This document shows, one piece after another, positions 19,601-27,956 of a stretch of 64,000 nt of DNA. Source of the DNA: Bacteroidales bacterium UBA5515 (GTDB lineage: Bacteria > Bacteroidota > Bacteroidia > Bacteroidales > P3); NCBI GenBank assembly GCA_002423895.1, contig DIOL01000032.1:62001-126000 (forward strand), in the 5' to 3' direction. The translations under genes were made by a program, and so were the position numbers. Numbering within the stretch: position 1 is the first letter of the stretch; each line of letters begins with the position of its first letter. The notes below the pieces were generated by a model. That model had not been told where the DNA came from, made no database searches, and worked only from the letters and a program-made list of their open reading frames with translations.

Positions 19601-20304
19601 TGATAACCAACCATTCCATTAAATTTATTTGCAGGAGGTCTTAATGTAATATTTGTTGTTCCTCCTATTGATTCACCAAATCTTGCAGGAGTACCTCCAA
19701 GAATAACTTGAACCTCTTGAATTGCCTGCTTAGGAATATTTACAGTTCCTTTTTTTGCAACTCCATTTACATAGGTTACCATACTACCTTCACCACGAGT
19801 GGTTCCAGCTTGACCATCATTATCAGAAACTCCTCCAACTGTTGCAATAATTCCTTCAACAGTATTAGCAGTCATCTTTTCGATGTCATCATTAGTAATA
19901 CGCTTACCAGATTCTGCAGTTCCTGGTTCAATTAGAGGTACTGCATAATCAATAACTTTAACTTCAGTTAATTGTGTTGATGCTGGCTCAAGAGCAATAC
20001 TACCACCAGTAGAATAACCAGATGCGTTTACACGTACACCTGTTTTCATTGCTTTCTGGTAACCAACAAAACTCGCAACTACATCATAGTTACCAGCACT
20101 TAATGGTTTAATTTGATAGTTTCCATCCATATCTGTTTGGGCACCACCTTTTTGTTGACCATTTTGTTGAACAATAACATTAACGAACGGCATAGGTTCG
20201 CCTGTTTTAGAATCTGTAATTGTACCCGTCAATGTTCCTTGAGAGTACAAAATTAAACTGGTTGTTAAGAACAAACCAAGAGTAAAGAATAATTTTCTTA
20301 ACAT
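16636..20304 (-). CDS. TonB-dependent receptor with carboxypeptidase-like N-terminal domain
   Basis: A 1222-aa outer-membrane receptor. Signal peptide about 1-22; CarboxypepD_reg-like beta-sandwich about 23-105 (GTLTGTITDSKTGEPMPFVN, then DMDGNYQI); plug domain about 120-230 (VEGIIATVGGV, then VQVILGGTPARFGES); then a long 22-strand-type barrel ending in the aromatic strand VYLGVTYTF. It lacks an obvious STN signalling domain and there is no SusD partner, so a classical polysaccharide utilisation locus is unlikely. The next gene begins 30 nt downstream. Confidence 0.88.
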   Translation of the reverse strand: MLRKLFFTLGLFLTTSLILYSQGTLTGTITDSKTGEPMPFVNVIVQQNGQQKGGAQTDMDGNYQIKPLSAGNYDVVASFVGYQKAMKTGVRVNASGYSTGGSIALEPASTQLTEVKVIDYAVPLIEPGTAESGKRITNDDIEKMTANTVEGIIATVGGVSDNDGQAGTTRGEGSMVTYVNGVAKKGTVNIPKQAIQEVQVILGGTPARFGESIGGTTNITLRPPANKFNGMVGYQTSEPLDTRGYHRLDVYLTGPLYKKTTADGVEKSIIGFRLAGFNSYTQDPYNRPSDRGYYMLKEDKQEFLNNNPLTFNPATGAVYNTASFLRLSDFEQVGRKSNMWNNYLYLEGGLDIRFSDNSALLINGEYVNSLSKDGSLNGMLLNNANNSESKGNSFMVMADFTQKFSNTSETSKIKNIIFNVNGSYSRTYTETYNKDHGDDLFKYGHIGTFHTYKRNTYQLSRMEINGVMQDVMEHNGWLDYQVDFTPSDNNPGLARYTWQLYNDPDFASIRPMLYNYDNIRSFLGLTNGDVPNTIYPTTEFAWTNVGTPYRGYSKSERQDVYFSAKVSADIGKHSLELGFQYDQSTYRSYSLTASSLWTIMKQEANSHILYRDLENPIIDNSGSIPYVTYNRSYDEASQTYFDRALRQKLGLSATGTEFIDIDSYDPSTFSMDMFSADELFNSGNSIVEYYGYDHKGNVVKGKQNLQSFFSDPTNRTLGAWQPIYMAGYIQDQFFFKDLIFNIGVRVDRFDGNQMGLKDPYLLYSAYTAGELAIPNRPANIGDDYVVYVSSLNGNSSPSDVNNDGFIRGYRNGNTWYNANGEIVSDPKSVAAASGQPLPFRKGKLNDTGLPYQISTDAFEDYKPIIIPMPRIAFSFPVSDKSEFKASYDMIARRPQSYWQANYVNYLFMERQSGQTLTNPTLEPEKITNYELGFTQVLSKSSVLVMSAYYKETRDLIAYVQYVGADPTSLYYSFGNQDFRTTKGVTVTYELKRSNNIRINANYTLQYAEGTTGLPRTTVVSLIQAGYPNIKMLYPINDDRRHEFKLQLDFRYFGGKDYNGPTTKRVVKDKATGEDRSQVINWLQNFGVNITGVAQSGRPYTKYFSNTQKTIVGSFNGARLPWVFRVDMNIDKTYNIKVGKKVTQLNLFARISNVLNIKNVAEVFGVTGDPDDNGYLTDPETQTIIANQLDENSFRDYYMMYLNNYEYNYQRPRMVYLGVTYTF

Positions 20305-20356
20305 ATTTCTTTATTTATTTTTTTATGTAAAGAATGAAATTTAATTTTTCAATTTA

Positions 20357-20704
20357 TTATCTTGATAAAAAAGGATTATTTAATATTTCAGAATAAATAA
20401 TCGCTTTTCTTAAATCAAATTCATTTTCTTCTTTTATTTCTACTTCATTAATTGAATTAGTTATTTTAGTATTATTAATTTTATTTTGTGGTTTTGTGGT
20501 TTCAATATTATCTTTAGATTTAACTTTTTTTATTGTTTCTTTCCTTTCAAAAAAATCAGTATAATCTGTTTTATTAATATTTTTTTCAGGATTTTGATCT
20601 TCTATTTGAGGAATATTCTCCATTATTTTCTTAGCAAAAGAAGAAAACAACTTTTTGAATATCAATATAAATCCTATTAATGCAAGTACTAAATATATAC
20701 TCAT
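20357..20704 (-). CDS. Small membrane-anchored hypothetical protein
   Basis: A 115-aa protein with one N-terminal transmembrane helix (YLVLALIGFILIFKKLF, about 4-20), followed by a charged Lys/Glu/Asn-rich, probably disordered tail. No family recognised. A good minus-strand -7 box (20726-20733) lies just upstream, and the TonB-receptor gene starts 52 nt after its stop, so it is probably the leading gene of the envelope operon. It could serve as a small envelope tether; this is inference. Confidence 0.55.
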   Translation of the reverse strand: MSIYLVLALIGFILIFKKLFSSFAKKIMENIPQIEDQNPEKNINKTDYTDFFERKETIKKVKSKDNIETTKPQNKINNTKITNSINEVEIKEENEFDLRKAIIYSEILNNPFLSR

Positions 20705-20725
20705 CTATACATCTTTATTTAGCCA

Positions 20726-20733
20726 CAAATTTA
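20726..20733 (-). promoter_or_regulatory. -7 element of the envelope operon
   Basis: Plus-strand CAAATTTA reads TAAATTTG on the minus strand, 21 nt before the start codon at 20704. Confidence 0.5.
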
Positions 20734-20738
20734 TACAA

Positions 20739-20801
20739 AAAACTGATAAAAGCAAAATATAATTCTGTTTTCTAAAAAAACTTCTTTCTTTTATCAGTTT
20801 T
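20739..20801 (-). terminator. Terminator of secDF
   Basis: AAAACTGATAAAAG (20739-20752) and CTTTTATCAGTTTT (20788-20801) form a perfect 14-bp stem with a loop of about 35 nt. The minus-strand RNA continues as a U-run. It lies just past the secDF stop at 20819. Confidence 0.7.
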
Positions 20802-20818
20802 TTGCATAATATATTATT

Positions 20819-23800
20819 CTATTTTACTTTTACTGCCTCTTTTTGTTTTTGCTTATTAATTAATAAATATGCAATTGGAGAAGAGATAAACAAAGTTGAG
20901 AAAGAACCTGAAACAGTACCAATTGTTAATGCAAATGCAAAACCTCTCAATACATCTCCTCCAAATACTAATATAATAACAAGTGATATAAATACTGTGA
21001 ATACTGTGTTAATTGTTCTACTTAATGTTTGATTAATTGACATATTCATTACTTCTCCATAATTACGATTTGGATAAAGGTGAATATTTTCACGAACACG
21101 GTCAAAAATAACCACAGTATCATTAATTGAAAAACCTATAATAGTAAGAATTGCTGCTACAAAATTCATGTCGACATCCATACTAAATGGCAACACTCCA
21201 TTTAATGCTGAGAAAATTCCAATTGTAAAGAATGCATCAAATGCCAAAGCTACTATACCTCCCAAACTATATTTCCAATTTCTAAAACGAATAGCTATGT
21301 AAATAAATATTGCAATCAATGAAATAATTACCGCAATAATTGCTGATGTTTTAATATCGTCAGCTATTGTTGGTCCAACAATTTCTGAACTAATTATTCC
21401 TAGTGGAGACCTTTGAGTAGATTGAAATTCTTTTAAAGTAATATCCTTATTTATATAGAATGTCTTTGTACCATTATATAATTTCTCAATAACCTCTCTC
21501 TTTACTGCCTCGTTATCTTCTTTTACTTTATAATCAGTTGTGATCTTAACTTGATAAGATGGTCCAAAAGTTTTAACTTCAGGTGCAGAACCAAACTCTT
21601 TACCTAATGATTGTCTAATGTCATTTGGATTAACATCTTTATCAAATCTTATAACATAAGTACGACCTCCAGTAAAGTCAATTCCATAATTCAATCCTCT
21701 TACGACTAAGAATCCTGTTAATATTACTACAACAGCACCCATAAGAACTAACTGTTTCTTTGCATTTTGAACGAAACGGAATTTAGGAGCTCCATAAATT
21801 TTTGAAGAAAGATTATTGGTAAATTTAAGTTTGTTTTTAAATGATTTGCTGTTAATCATTGACTCCATTACTAAACGAGAAACAAAAATACTTGTGAAAA
21901 GAGAAGTAAGAAGACCTATACATAATGTTATAGCAAATCCTAGAACTGAACCAGCTCCAAAATATGCTAAAATTATACCTGTTAATAATGTTGTAACATT
22001 ACCATCAATAATTGCAGAATATGAAGCTTTGTAACCATCAGCTATTGCATTACTAATATTTTTCCCATTTTTAAGTTCCTCTTTAATACGTTCATTAATA
22101 ATAACGTTAGCATCAACTGCCATAGCTAATGTTAGAACAATACCTGCTATACCAGAAAGCGTTAGTACTGCTCCGATTGATGCTAAAACTCCCATTAGGA
22201 AGAATAAATTCACAAGCAAAGCGATACAAGCAGCTATACCAGCTACACTATAGAAGAATATCATAAATACAAATACTGCTAAAAGAGAGAACAAGAATGA
22301 AATAAATCCAGCTTTAATTGATTCTTCTCCAAGAGATGGTCCAACAACAGATTCTTGAACAACTTTTGCAGGAGCAGTTAATTTACCAGATTTTAAAATA
22401 TTTGCTAAGTCTTTAGCTTCTTCAATAGTGAAACTTCCTGAAATTTCAGAACGGCCACCACTAATTTCACTATTTACTCTTGGTGCAGAATAAACAACAT
22501 CATCCAAAACAATAGCAATACTATTTCCAATATTTGAACCTGTTATCTTTTCCCATTTTCTAGCAGCTTCTGCCTTCATTGACATTGAAACAACTGGATG
22601 TCCTTGTTGATTAAAGTCTTGACGTGCATCATCAATAACATCTCCATCTAAAAGTGCAGTTTTTGCCTTATTAGTATATTGTATAACATATAATTCAAAT
22701 TCATTTGTCTTTGGAATTGGTTGAGCACTCCATAGGAATTTTACATCTGTAGGAAGAACTTTTGAAGCTCTTTCTAATTGACGATTAATTTCTTTCTTTG
22801 CAGATGCAGTTGCAGTACCTATAACTGAAGGAGCTAAATCTCCTTTATTAAGTCTTGCGAATAAACTTAATAATGGTCTAGTTTTAATAGAATCTTTCTT
22901 AGCTAATGATTTTTTTGGTAATGTATCTTTATTAACAAGTGGTTTTGTTTGTAAAGAATCTATATTAATTAATGTATCATTAGCTATTGTAGTATCTTTT
23001 TCTTCTCCAACATTAGCAAGAAACTCATCAGCTGCTCCAAATGCTTGGAATACCTTTCCTGCATCACCTGCTAACCAAAACTCTAATTGTGCAGTTCCTT
23101 CCAACAAACGACTAATACGTTGTGGATCTGAAACTCCAGGAAGTTCAATTAAAATTCTTTCAGAAGATTCTAATTTTTGGATAGTTGGTTCAGAAACTCC
23201 AAACTTATCTATACGTTTGCTTAAAACCTGGAATGTTCTATCAAAAGCATCTGTACATTCTTTCTTAATTGCAGCAAGAACTTGCTCATTTGTAGAATTT
23301 GTTGTGATACCACTTTCTTTTAATTTTACACGGAAAAAAGCAGATAGATTTACTTTTCCAGTATTTCCTTCATTAAGTACTACTTCTTGGAATGAAGTGA
23401 AGAAATCTCTTCCTGTCTTTTTTTGTAGTTCTAATGCTTTATCATAAATCTTCAAAAAAGCTGGATCGGTAGGATTTGTAGCAAGATTTTTAACAACATC
23501 AGATGTTGAAACTTCCATCTTAACATTCATCCCTCCTTTTAGGTCAAGTCCTAACCCAACTTCTCTTGCCTTACATTGCTTGTATGTAAATTGACGCATC
23601 CATAAAAAATTATAGACAGGTTTCTCAGAAATTGAGTCTAAATAATTTAACTCTCTTTCATTAGAAATTGAATCTAAAATTTCTTGTTCTTTTATTGCGT
23701 TACCAGCGGCAAGAGTTTTTGCTTGATTTTTAGCATAACTATTTAATGCATATTCTTTAGCATCCTTTTCTACTTTTTTAGTAAAATAAGTGAATGATAG

Positions 23801-23863
23801 TTGATACAAACAAACTAAAGAAAAGATAATTACGATAATTTTAATAGCTCCCTTGTTTTGCAT
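20819..23863 (-). CDS. secDF: Fused SecD-SecF protein translocase subunit
   Basis: A 1014-aa inner-membrane protein that uses the proton-motive force to pull proteins out of SecYEG. The SecD half has one N-terminal helix, the DLKGG motif near residue 108 and five clustered transmembrane segments at about 510-670. The SecF half starts near 690, with YGIDFTGGRTYVIRF at about 728-742 and five more segments. SecD-SecF fusion is usual in Bacteroidetes. The linker after residue 285 is unusually rich in TKPL/KKSL repeats. Single gene with its own -7 box (23911-23918) and terminator. Confidence 0.95.
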   Translation of the reverse strand: MQNKGAIKIIVIIFSLVCLYQLSFTYFTKKVEKDAKEYALNSYAKNQAKTLAAGNAIKEQEILDSISNERELNYLDSISEKPVYNFLWMRQFTYKQCKAREVGLGLDLKGGMNVKMEVSTSDVVKNLATNPTDPAFLKIYDKALELQKKTGRDFFTSFQEVVLNEGNTGKVNLSAFFRVKLKESGITTNSTNEQVLAAIKKECTDAFDRTFQVLSKRIDKFGVSEPTIQKLESSERILIELPGVSDPQRISRLLEGTAQLEFWLAGDAGKVFQAFGAADEFLANVGEEKDTTIANDTLINIDSLQTKPLVNKDTLPKKSLAKKDSIKTRPLLSLFARLNKGDLAPSVIGTATASAKKEINRQLERASKVLPTDVKFLWSAQPIPKTNEFELYVIQYTNKAKTALLDGDVIDDARQDFNQQGHPVVSMSMKAEAARKWEKITGSNIGNSIAIVLDDVVYSAPRVNSEISGGRSEISGSFTIEEAKDLANILKSGKLTAPAKVVQESVVGPSLGEESIKAGFISFLFSLLAVFVFMIFFYSVAGIAACIALLVNLFFLMGVLASIGAVLTLSGIAGIVLTLAMAVDANVIINERIKEELKNGKNISNAIADGYKASYSAIIDGNVTTLLTGIILAYFGAGSVLGFAITLCIGLLTSLFTSIFVSRLVMESMINSKSFKNKLKFTNNLSSKIYGAPKFRFVQNAKKQLVLMGAVVVILTGFLVVRGLNYGIDFTGGRTYVIRFDKDVNPNDIRQSLGKEFGSAPEVKTFGPSYQVKITTDYKVKEDNEAVKREVIEKLYNGTKTFYINKDITLKEFQSTQRSPLGIISSEIVGPTIADDIKTSAIIAVIISLIAIFIYIAIRFRNWKYSLGGIVALAFDAFFTIGIFSALNGVLPFSMDVDMNFVAAILTIIGFSINDTVVIFDRVRENIHLYPNRNYGEVMNMSINQTLSRTINTVFTVFISLVIILVFGGDVLRGFAFALTIGTVSGSFSTLFISSPIAYLLINKQKQKEAVKVK

Positions 23864-23910
23864 ATATTATAATGATTTATTTGGTAATATCACACTTTTT
23901 TTTGAATTTG

Positions 23911-23918
23911 CAAAGATA
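23911..23918 (-). promoter_or_regulatory. -7 element of secDF
   Basis: Plus-strand CAAAGATA reads TATCTTTG on the minus strand, 47 nt upstream of the secDF start. Confidence 0.5.
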
Positions 23919-24044
23919 GGAGATTATTTAATAACTCCATAATATCATTCGAAAAAAAACTATTTTTTATTTTTTCCTACTATTATTTTTCACTTAATCA
24001 AAAGCTTAAAGTATAGAATTAAATAAAAACCTTGTAAATAAAAC

Positions 24045-24072
24045 TTGGTTTAATAAAAATATCATAGCTTTG
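24045..24072 (+). promoter_or_regulatory. Promoter of the MFS transporter
   Basis: TTG at 24045-24047 and TAGCTTTG at 24065-24072 are 17 nt apart, fitting the Bacteroidetes -33/-7 pattern. The box overlaps an in-frame TTG at 24070, which therefore cannot be the start codon. Confidence 0.65.
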
Positions 24073-24114
24073 CATTCACAAAATAGCAAAATAGTAATAC
24101 AAATATATAATAAT

Positions 24115-25773
24115 ATGACAGAAAAAATTCAAACTTTGAGAGATAACCCTAAAATGAGATGGTTTGCTCTTGTTTTATTAGCGTTTGCTATGTTTTGTTC
24201 GTATATCTTTATGGATATACTTTCTCCAATCAAGGACTTAATGCAATCAACAAGAGGTTGGGATTCAACAGCTTTTGGAACAATGCAAGGAAGTGAAACA
24301 TTTTTGAATGTATTCATTTTCTTTTTGATTTTTGCTGGAATTATCCTTGACAAAATGGGAGTTCGTTTCACTGCAATTTTATCAGGTGCAGTGATGTTAG
24401 TTGGAGCAGTTATTAAATGGTATGCTGTATCATCTTCATTTGTTGGTTCAGGCTTAGAAAATTGGTTTACAAACAATCTAAACTATATTCCAGGATTCCA
24501 AGAACTTGGTATTGCACCTTTCTATGAAGGAATGCCTGCAAGTGCTAAACTTGCATCAGTAGGATTTATGGTTTTTGGCTGTGGAGTTGAAATGGCAGGT
24601 ATAACTGTAAGTCGTGGAATCGTAAAATGGTTCAAAGGCAGAGAAATGGCTTTGGCTATGGGTTCTGAAATGGCTTTGGCTCGATTGGGAGTTGCTACTT
24701 GTATGATATTCTCTCCAATGATAGCAAAGGCAGATATTTTTGGAGGAGCTAATGTTTCTCACTCTGTTGCTTTCGGTGTAATTTTATTGATGGTTGCTTT
24801 AATTATGTTTATTGTTTATTTCTTTATGGACAAAAAACTTGATTCTCAAACTGGTGAAGCTGAAGAAAAAGATGATCCATTCCGTTTGAAAGATCTTAAA
24901 GGCATCCTTACAAGTTGGGGATTTTGGTTAGTTGCATTGCTTTGTGTACTTTATTACTCAGCAATCTTCCCATTCCAAAAATATGCAGTAAATATGCTAC
25001 AATGTAACCTTACTTTCACACAACCTGAAGCAGGTAGTTTCTGGGCAGGTAATACAGTAACATTTATTCAATATGTTATAATGTTAATCAGTGCAGCAAC
25101 AGCTTTTATGTCAAATTTCTCAAAGAAAAACACAAAAATAGCACTATTGATAACATCTGTTGTTGGTTTGGTTGTTTTCTGTTATATGGGTTATATGCGT
25201 CAATCAGCAGAAACTATTTTCGCAGTATTCCCACTATTAGCAGTAGGTATTACTCCAATTTTAGGTAAATATGTTGATAATAAAGGTAAAGCAGCTTCAA
25301 TGTTGATGATTGGTTCACTTCTTTTGATTGCTTGTCACTTAACATTTGCTTTCATCTTACCAATGGCAAAAGGAAGTGCAATAGGTGGAGTTTTAATTGC
25401 TTATGTAACTATCTTAGTTCTTGGTGCATCATTTTCACTTGTACCTGCAAGTTTATGGCCAAGTGTTCCTAAATTAGTTGACAGCAAGGTTATTGGTTCT
25501 GCTTATGCATTAATTTTCTGGATTCAAAACATAGGATTATGGCTTTTCCCTCTTCTTATTGGAAAGATATTAGATTCTTCAAACCCTGAAATTGTTGCTG
25601 CAGTAAAAAACGGAACAATGACTCCTGAAGTTGCTGCTCAAAGTTATAATTATACAAACCCACTACTTATGTTAGCATTCCTTGGATTAGCTGCATTAAT
25701 ACTTGGTCTTGTATTGAAAAGAATTGATAAGAAAAAAGGACTTGGTTTGGAATTACCAAATATCCAAAAATAG
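24115..25773 (+). CDS. Major facilitator superfamily transporter
   Basis: A 552-aa inner-membrane permease with about 12-14 hydrophobic segments. It starts at ATG 24115 (MTEKIQTLRDN) because the upstream TTG lies inside the promoter. FAGIILDKMGVR near residue 80 is the MFS loop 2-3 signature. A large extracytoplasmic insertion (about 110-155) follows the third segment. Overall it resembles the NarK/nitrate-nitrite and oxalate/formate-type branches, but the substrate is unknown. Followed by a strong terminator. Confidence 0.82.
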   Translation: MTEKIQTLRDNPKMRWFALVLLAFAMFCSYIFMDILSPIKDLMQSTRGWDSTAFGTMQGSETFLNVFIFFLIFAGIILDKMGVRFTAILSGAVMLVGAVIKWYAVSSSFVGSGLENWFTNNLNYIPGFQELGIAPFYEGMPASAKLASVGFMVFGCGVEMAGITVSRGIVKWFKGREMALAMGSEMALARLGVATCMIFSPMIAKADIFGGANVSHSVAFGVILLMVALIMFIVYFFMDKKLDSQTGEAEEKDDPFRLKDLKGILTSWGFWLVALLCVLYYSAIFPFQKYAVNMLQCNLTFTQPEAGSFWAGNTVTFIQYVIMLISAATAFMSNFSKKNTKIALLITSVVGLVVFCYMGYMRQSAETIFAVFPLLAVGITPILGKYVDNKGKAASMLMIGSLLLIACHLTFAFILPMAKGSAIGGVLIAYVTILVLGASFSLVPASLWPSVPKLVDSKVIGSAYALIFWIQNIGLWLFPLLIGKILDSSNPEIVAAVKNGTMTPEVAAQSYNYTNPLLMLAFLGLAALILGLVLKRIDKKKGLGLELPNIQK

Positions 25774-25796
25774 TTTTTAACTAAACGAAAATATTT

Positions 25797-25826
25797 AATA
25801 GGCTAAGAAATTAATCTTAGCCTATT
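25797..25826 (+). terminator. Terminator of the MFS gene
   Basis: AATAGGCTAAGA (25797-25808) and TCTTAGCCTATT (25815-25826) form a 12-bp perfect stem followed by a T-run. Confidence 0.9.
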
Positions 25827-25858
25827 TTTTTATGAAAAATATTATCTCAGAAAAATGA

Positions 25859-25910
25859 AATCAAAGAATAATTTATTAGAATCAAGTTTTAATAAAATAG
25901 AATCAAGTTT
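25859..25910. repeat. Array H: 21-bp period AATCAA repeat
   Basis: AATCAA begins at 25859, 25880 and 25901, exactly 21 bp apart. The last two copies share the longer TAGAATCAAGTTT (25877-25889 and 25898-25910). It lies in the 442-bp convergent gap 25774-26215; the rest of that gap (25920-26137) shows nothing recognisable. Confidence 0.65.
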
Positions 25911-26140
25911 CATTTTTCTAAAACAAAGAAAAAATAAGATTATTTACAAACAAGAAAAAATTAAATTTGACAAGAATAAATCACAAACTCAATTTAACAA
26001 ATCTAAAGCATGAGAATAGCAACAATAAGACCTTTCCTAAGCCTGCTCTCAATTTTTAAATTCTCAGAGCGTTCAGAAAACAATATTAAAATAAGGGAAA
26101 TAAAATAGCTTAGTTGCTGCAAACAGGATATTTAGCATAA

Positions 26141-26178
26141 AAAAAGCATGGTATTTTTAAATAAACATCATGCTTTTT
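26141..26178 (-). terminator. Terminator of the membrane protein/XRE pair
   Basis: AAAAAGCATG (26141-26150) and CATGCTTTTT (26169-26178) form a stem with A- and T-runs on both sides, so it could stop transcription in either direction. It follows the XRE gene stop by about 38 nt. Confidence 0.7.
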
Positions 26179-26215
26179 ATTTTTTGCTTAACAAGATTAT
26201 TCTAAGAAAGATAAC

Positions 26216-26422
26216 TTATTTCCAATCGCTCTCCTCTAAAGCAAAAATATCTTCAACTTTTTTGCCAAAAATATGTGCAATCTTCATAATAACTGTTGCC
26301 GATGGCACATATTTTTCCAATTCTGTAGCATTAATTGTTTGACGAGAAACACCAATCCTATCGGCTAACTCCTGCTGTGAAATTTTCAAGATAGCCCTTT
26401 CTACTCTAATATTATTCTTCAT
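26216..26422 (-). CDS. XRE-family HTH transcriptional regulator
   Basis: A 68-aa protein that is almost entirely one helix-turn-helix domain: RVERAILKISQQELADRIGV then SRQTINATELEKYVPSA. This is the YozG-like small XRE class. Its start overlaps the end of the membrane-protein gene by 11 bp (26412-26422), implying translational coupling. It probably regulates its own operon. In this common two-gene unit the membrane partner may signal to the regulator, but no ligand is known. Confidence 0.88.
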   Translation of the reverse strand: MKNNIRVERAILKISQQELADRIGVSRQTINATELEKYVPSATVIMKIAHIFGKKVEDIFALEESDWK

Positions 26423-26903
26423 CTTTCTTAGCGCTACGATTAAACCTAAAAATATCTATCCTAAACTTTATTACAAACAAAAGTAAAAAGAAAAGAAAGT
26501 CAAACCAAAAAACATATAATGCAGTTAATCCATAAATAAGTAAAATTGCTAAAATTAAAACCATAGAAGTAACTAATACAGACCATACTAAAGCTTTTTC
26601 TCTAATTATAGAAACATATTCATCTTCATTTTTTTCTTTTGAAAAAGCAATAAAAACAAATCCGATTATCATAAGTACAGGGAAAAGAGTTGTCATGAAA
26701 GAAGTCTCTGTTAATACAAAATATATATTATCAGCATTAAAATTCAATATTTCTCCAAGTGCAACAATTGCAGGCATTTTAAACTTAAAATCAAAATCAT
26801 CTGCAAAGAAGATTAAACCAATTACTAAATATAGTAATGTAACGATTGTAATTATCCAACCTATTTTCCTGAAACAAGCTGGAAACAAGAATGTTCTTTT
26901 CAT
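26412..26903 (-). CDS. Small multi-pass membrane protein, partner of an XRE regulator
   Basis: A 163-aa protein with four predicted transmembrane helices (about 14-33, 65-84, 107-126, 128-146) and a basic/acidic tail ending KKDEE. No family named with confidence. It is the first gene of a two-gene operon with the XRE regulator, which its reading frame overlaps. A minus-strand -7 box (26944-26951) lies 41 nt upstream. Composite repeat array C begins about 80 bp beyond the promoter. Confidence 0.65.
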   Translation of the reverse strand: MKRTFLFPACFRKIGWIITIVTLLYLVIGLIFFADDFDFKFKMPAIVALGEILNFNADNIYFVLTETSFMTTLFPVLMIIGFVFIAFSKEKNEDEYVSIIREKALVWSVLVTSMVLILAILLIYGLTALYVFWFDFLFFLLLFVIKFRIDIFRFNRSAKKDEE

Positions 26904-26943
26904 AATTTAAAAGTTTTAATAATAAATTTTCTATTTAACGATG

Positions 26944-26951
26944 CAAATGTA
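26944..26951 (-). promoter_or_regulatory. -7 element of the membrane protein/XRE operon
   Basis: Plus-strand CAAATGTA reads TACATTTG on the minus strand, matching TAnnTTTG, 41 nt before the start codon. Confidence 0.5.
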
Positions 26952-27032
26952 TAATTTATTTTTCATTATGACAATTATTTTTTACATTTTGTCCAAATCT
27001 TTTTTCTTTTTGATAATAAAATCCTACCTCAA

Positions 27033-27390
27033 AGACATTATTATTTTATAGAATAACATTAATGTTTCTCTAAATAACACTATTATTTCTTTCTATAACA
27101 CTATTATTTTTCTCCAAGATAGTTATCTCGAAGGTTAATGATAACTATCTAACAATTAAAAAGTGCGACTTTTTGATTGGAAAGTGCGACTTTTTAGACT
27201 AAAAGTGCGACTTTTCAGGTAAGAAAGTCGCACTTTTTGAACTTGAGATAACTATAAGAGTTTTACGAAATAACTATAAAGACTTTATGAGATAACTATA
27301 AAGACTTGAAAATATAAGCTCTTAGAATTAAATAATAAGGTTTTAGAGTTAAAAGATAAAGTCTTTTGAAATCAAAACCTTATTATTAAC
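27033..27390. repeat. Array C: composite of four different 21-22-bp repeat blocks
   Basis: The gap 26904-27397 is filled by four consecutive blocks. C1: ATAACACTATTATTT at 27074 and 27095, with a diverged copy at 27053. C2: AAAGTGCGACTTT at 27160, 27181 and 27202 (period 21), then its inverted form AAAGTCGCACTTT at 27224. C3: ATAACTATAA at 27248, 27270 and 27292 (period 22), with inverted relatives before C2 around 27119-27148. C4: AATAATAAGGTTTT (27331-27344) paired with AAAACCTTATTATT (27374-27387) around an inner AAAAGA/TCTTTT hairpin. No ORF fits here. Confidence 0.85.
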
Positions 27391-27397
27391 TTAATTC

Positions 27398-27925
27398 TTA
27401 TGGATGAGGGACTCCTTCATCTAATACATACAAAGATACTGTTGCAGTATCAGCAATTTTTGGAACTACAATCATATTTGCACTTCTTCCAATTGAAGGT
27501 TGAGCTACTGAATAATTATAAGTTAACTCCCAACGAAATTCACTTGAAGAGAGTTTCCAAAGAGTATCTTTTACTTCTGATGGATTTAGATTTCTTGTCC
27601 AAGTATATGCTAAAAGCACTGTTTTATCCACGAAATTGATTTGACAGTTTCCAGTGCTGTCTTGCAAATCAACATATCTGATTAGTGTTTCTTGATCATT
27701 AATAATATAAAGCCAATCTTCCATACTTCCATGTTCCGATAATGCATCCCAATACACAGCAAATGAACAGGAAGGACCAGGAGAAGGAATTTGCATTGGA
27801 TATGTTTCTTCAGTTGGAGTTACTGGTTTTGTTGGTTTTGAATCATCATCTGCTTCACATGAAGTAAAACCTATTGAAATAACTGCAATTAAAATAAAAG
27901 CTAATAACTTTTGTACTTTTTTCAT
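27398..27925 (-). CDS. Lipoprotein, intact paralog
   Basis: A 175-aa lipoprotein with a lipobox ending SIGFTSC (Cys at about 26), so it should be lipid-anchored. A Pro/Thr-rich linker (SKPTKPVTPTEE) leads to a compact domain with NCQINFVDKTVLLAYTW and an ending VPKIADTATVSLYVL. No named family. The neighbour at 27957-28442 is a diverged paralog in the same orientation and only about 30 nt upstream, so the pair arose by tandem duplication and may be co-transcribed. Confidence 0.7.
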   Translation of the reverse strand: MKKVQKLLAFILIAVISIGFTSCEADDDSKPTKPVTPTEETYPMQIPSPGPSCSFAVYWDALSEHGSMEDWLYIINDQETLIRYVDLQDSTGNCQINFVDKTVLLAYTWTRNLNPSEVKDTLWKLSSSEFRWELTYNYSVAQPSIGRSANMIVVPKIADTATVSLYVLDEGVPHP

Positions 27926-27956
27926 CTGTTGTTCTTTTTTAATGTTTTATCTGATA

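Noticed and set aside
24070..24072. TTG as start of the MFS gene
   Set aside because: It is part of the TAGCTTTG promoter box; the ATG at 24115 fits better. The same reasoning moved the TM2 start, and the -7 box at 41631-41638 likewise excludes the upstream non-ATG start of the restriction-modification gene.
27158..27240. CRISPR-like look of the AAAGTGCGACTTT units with short spacers
   Set aside because: The repeats are only 13-17 bp with spacers of 4-8 bp, the last unit is inverted, and no cas genes are present.
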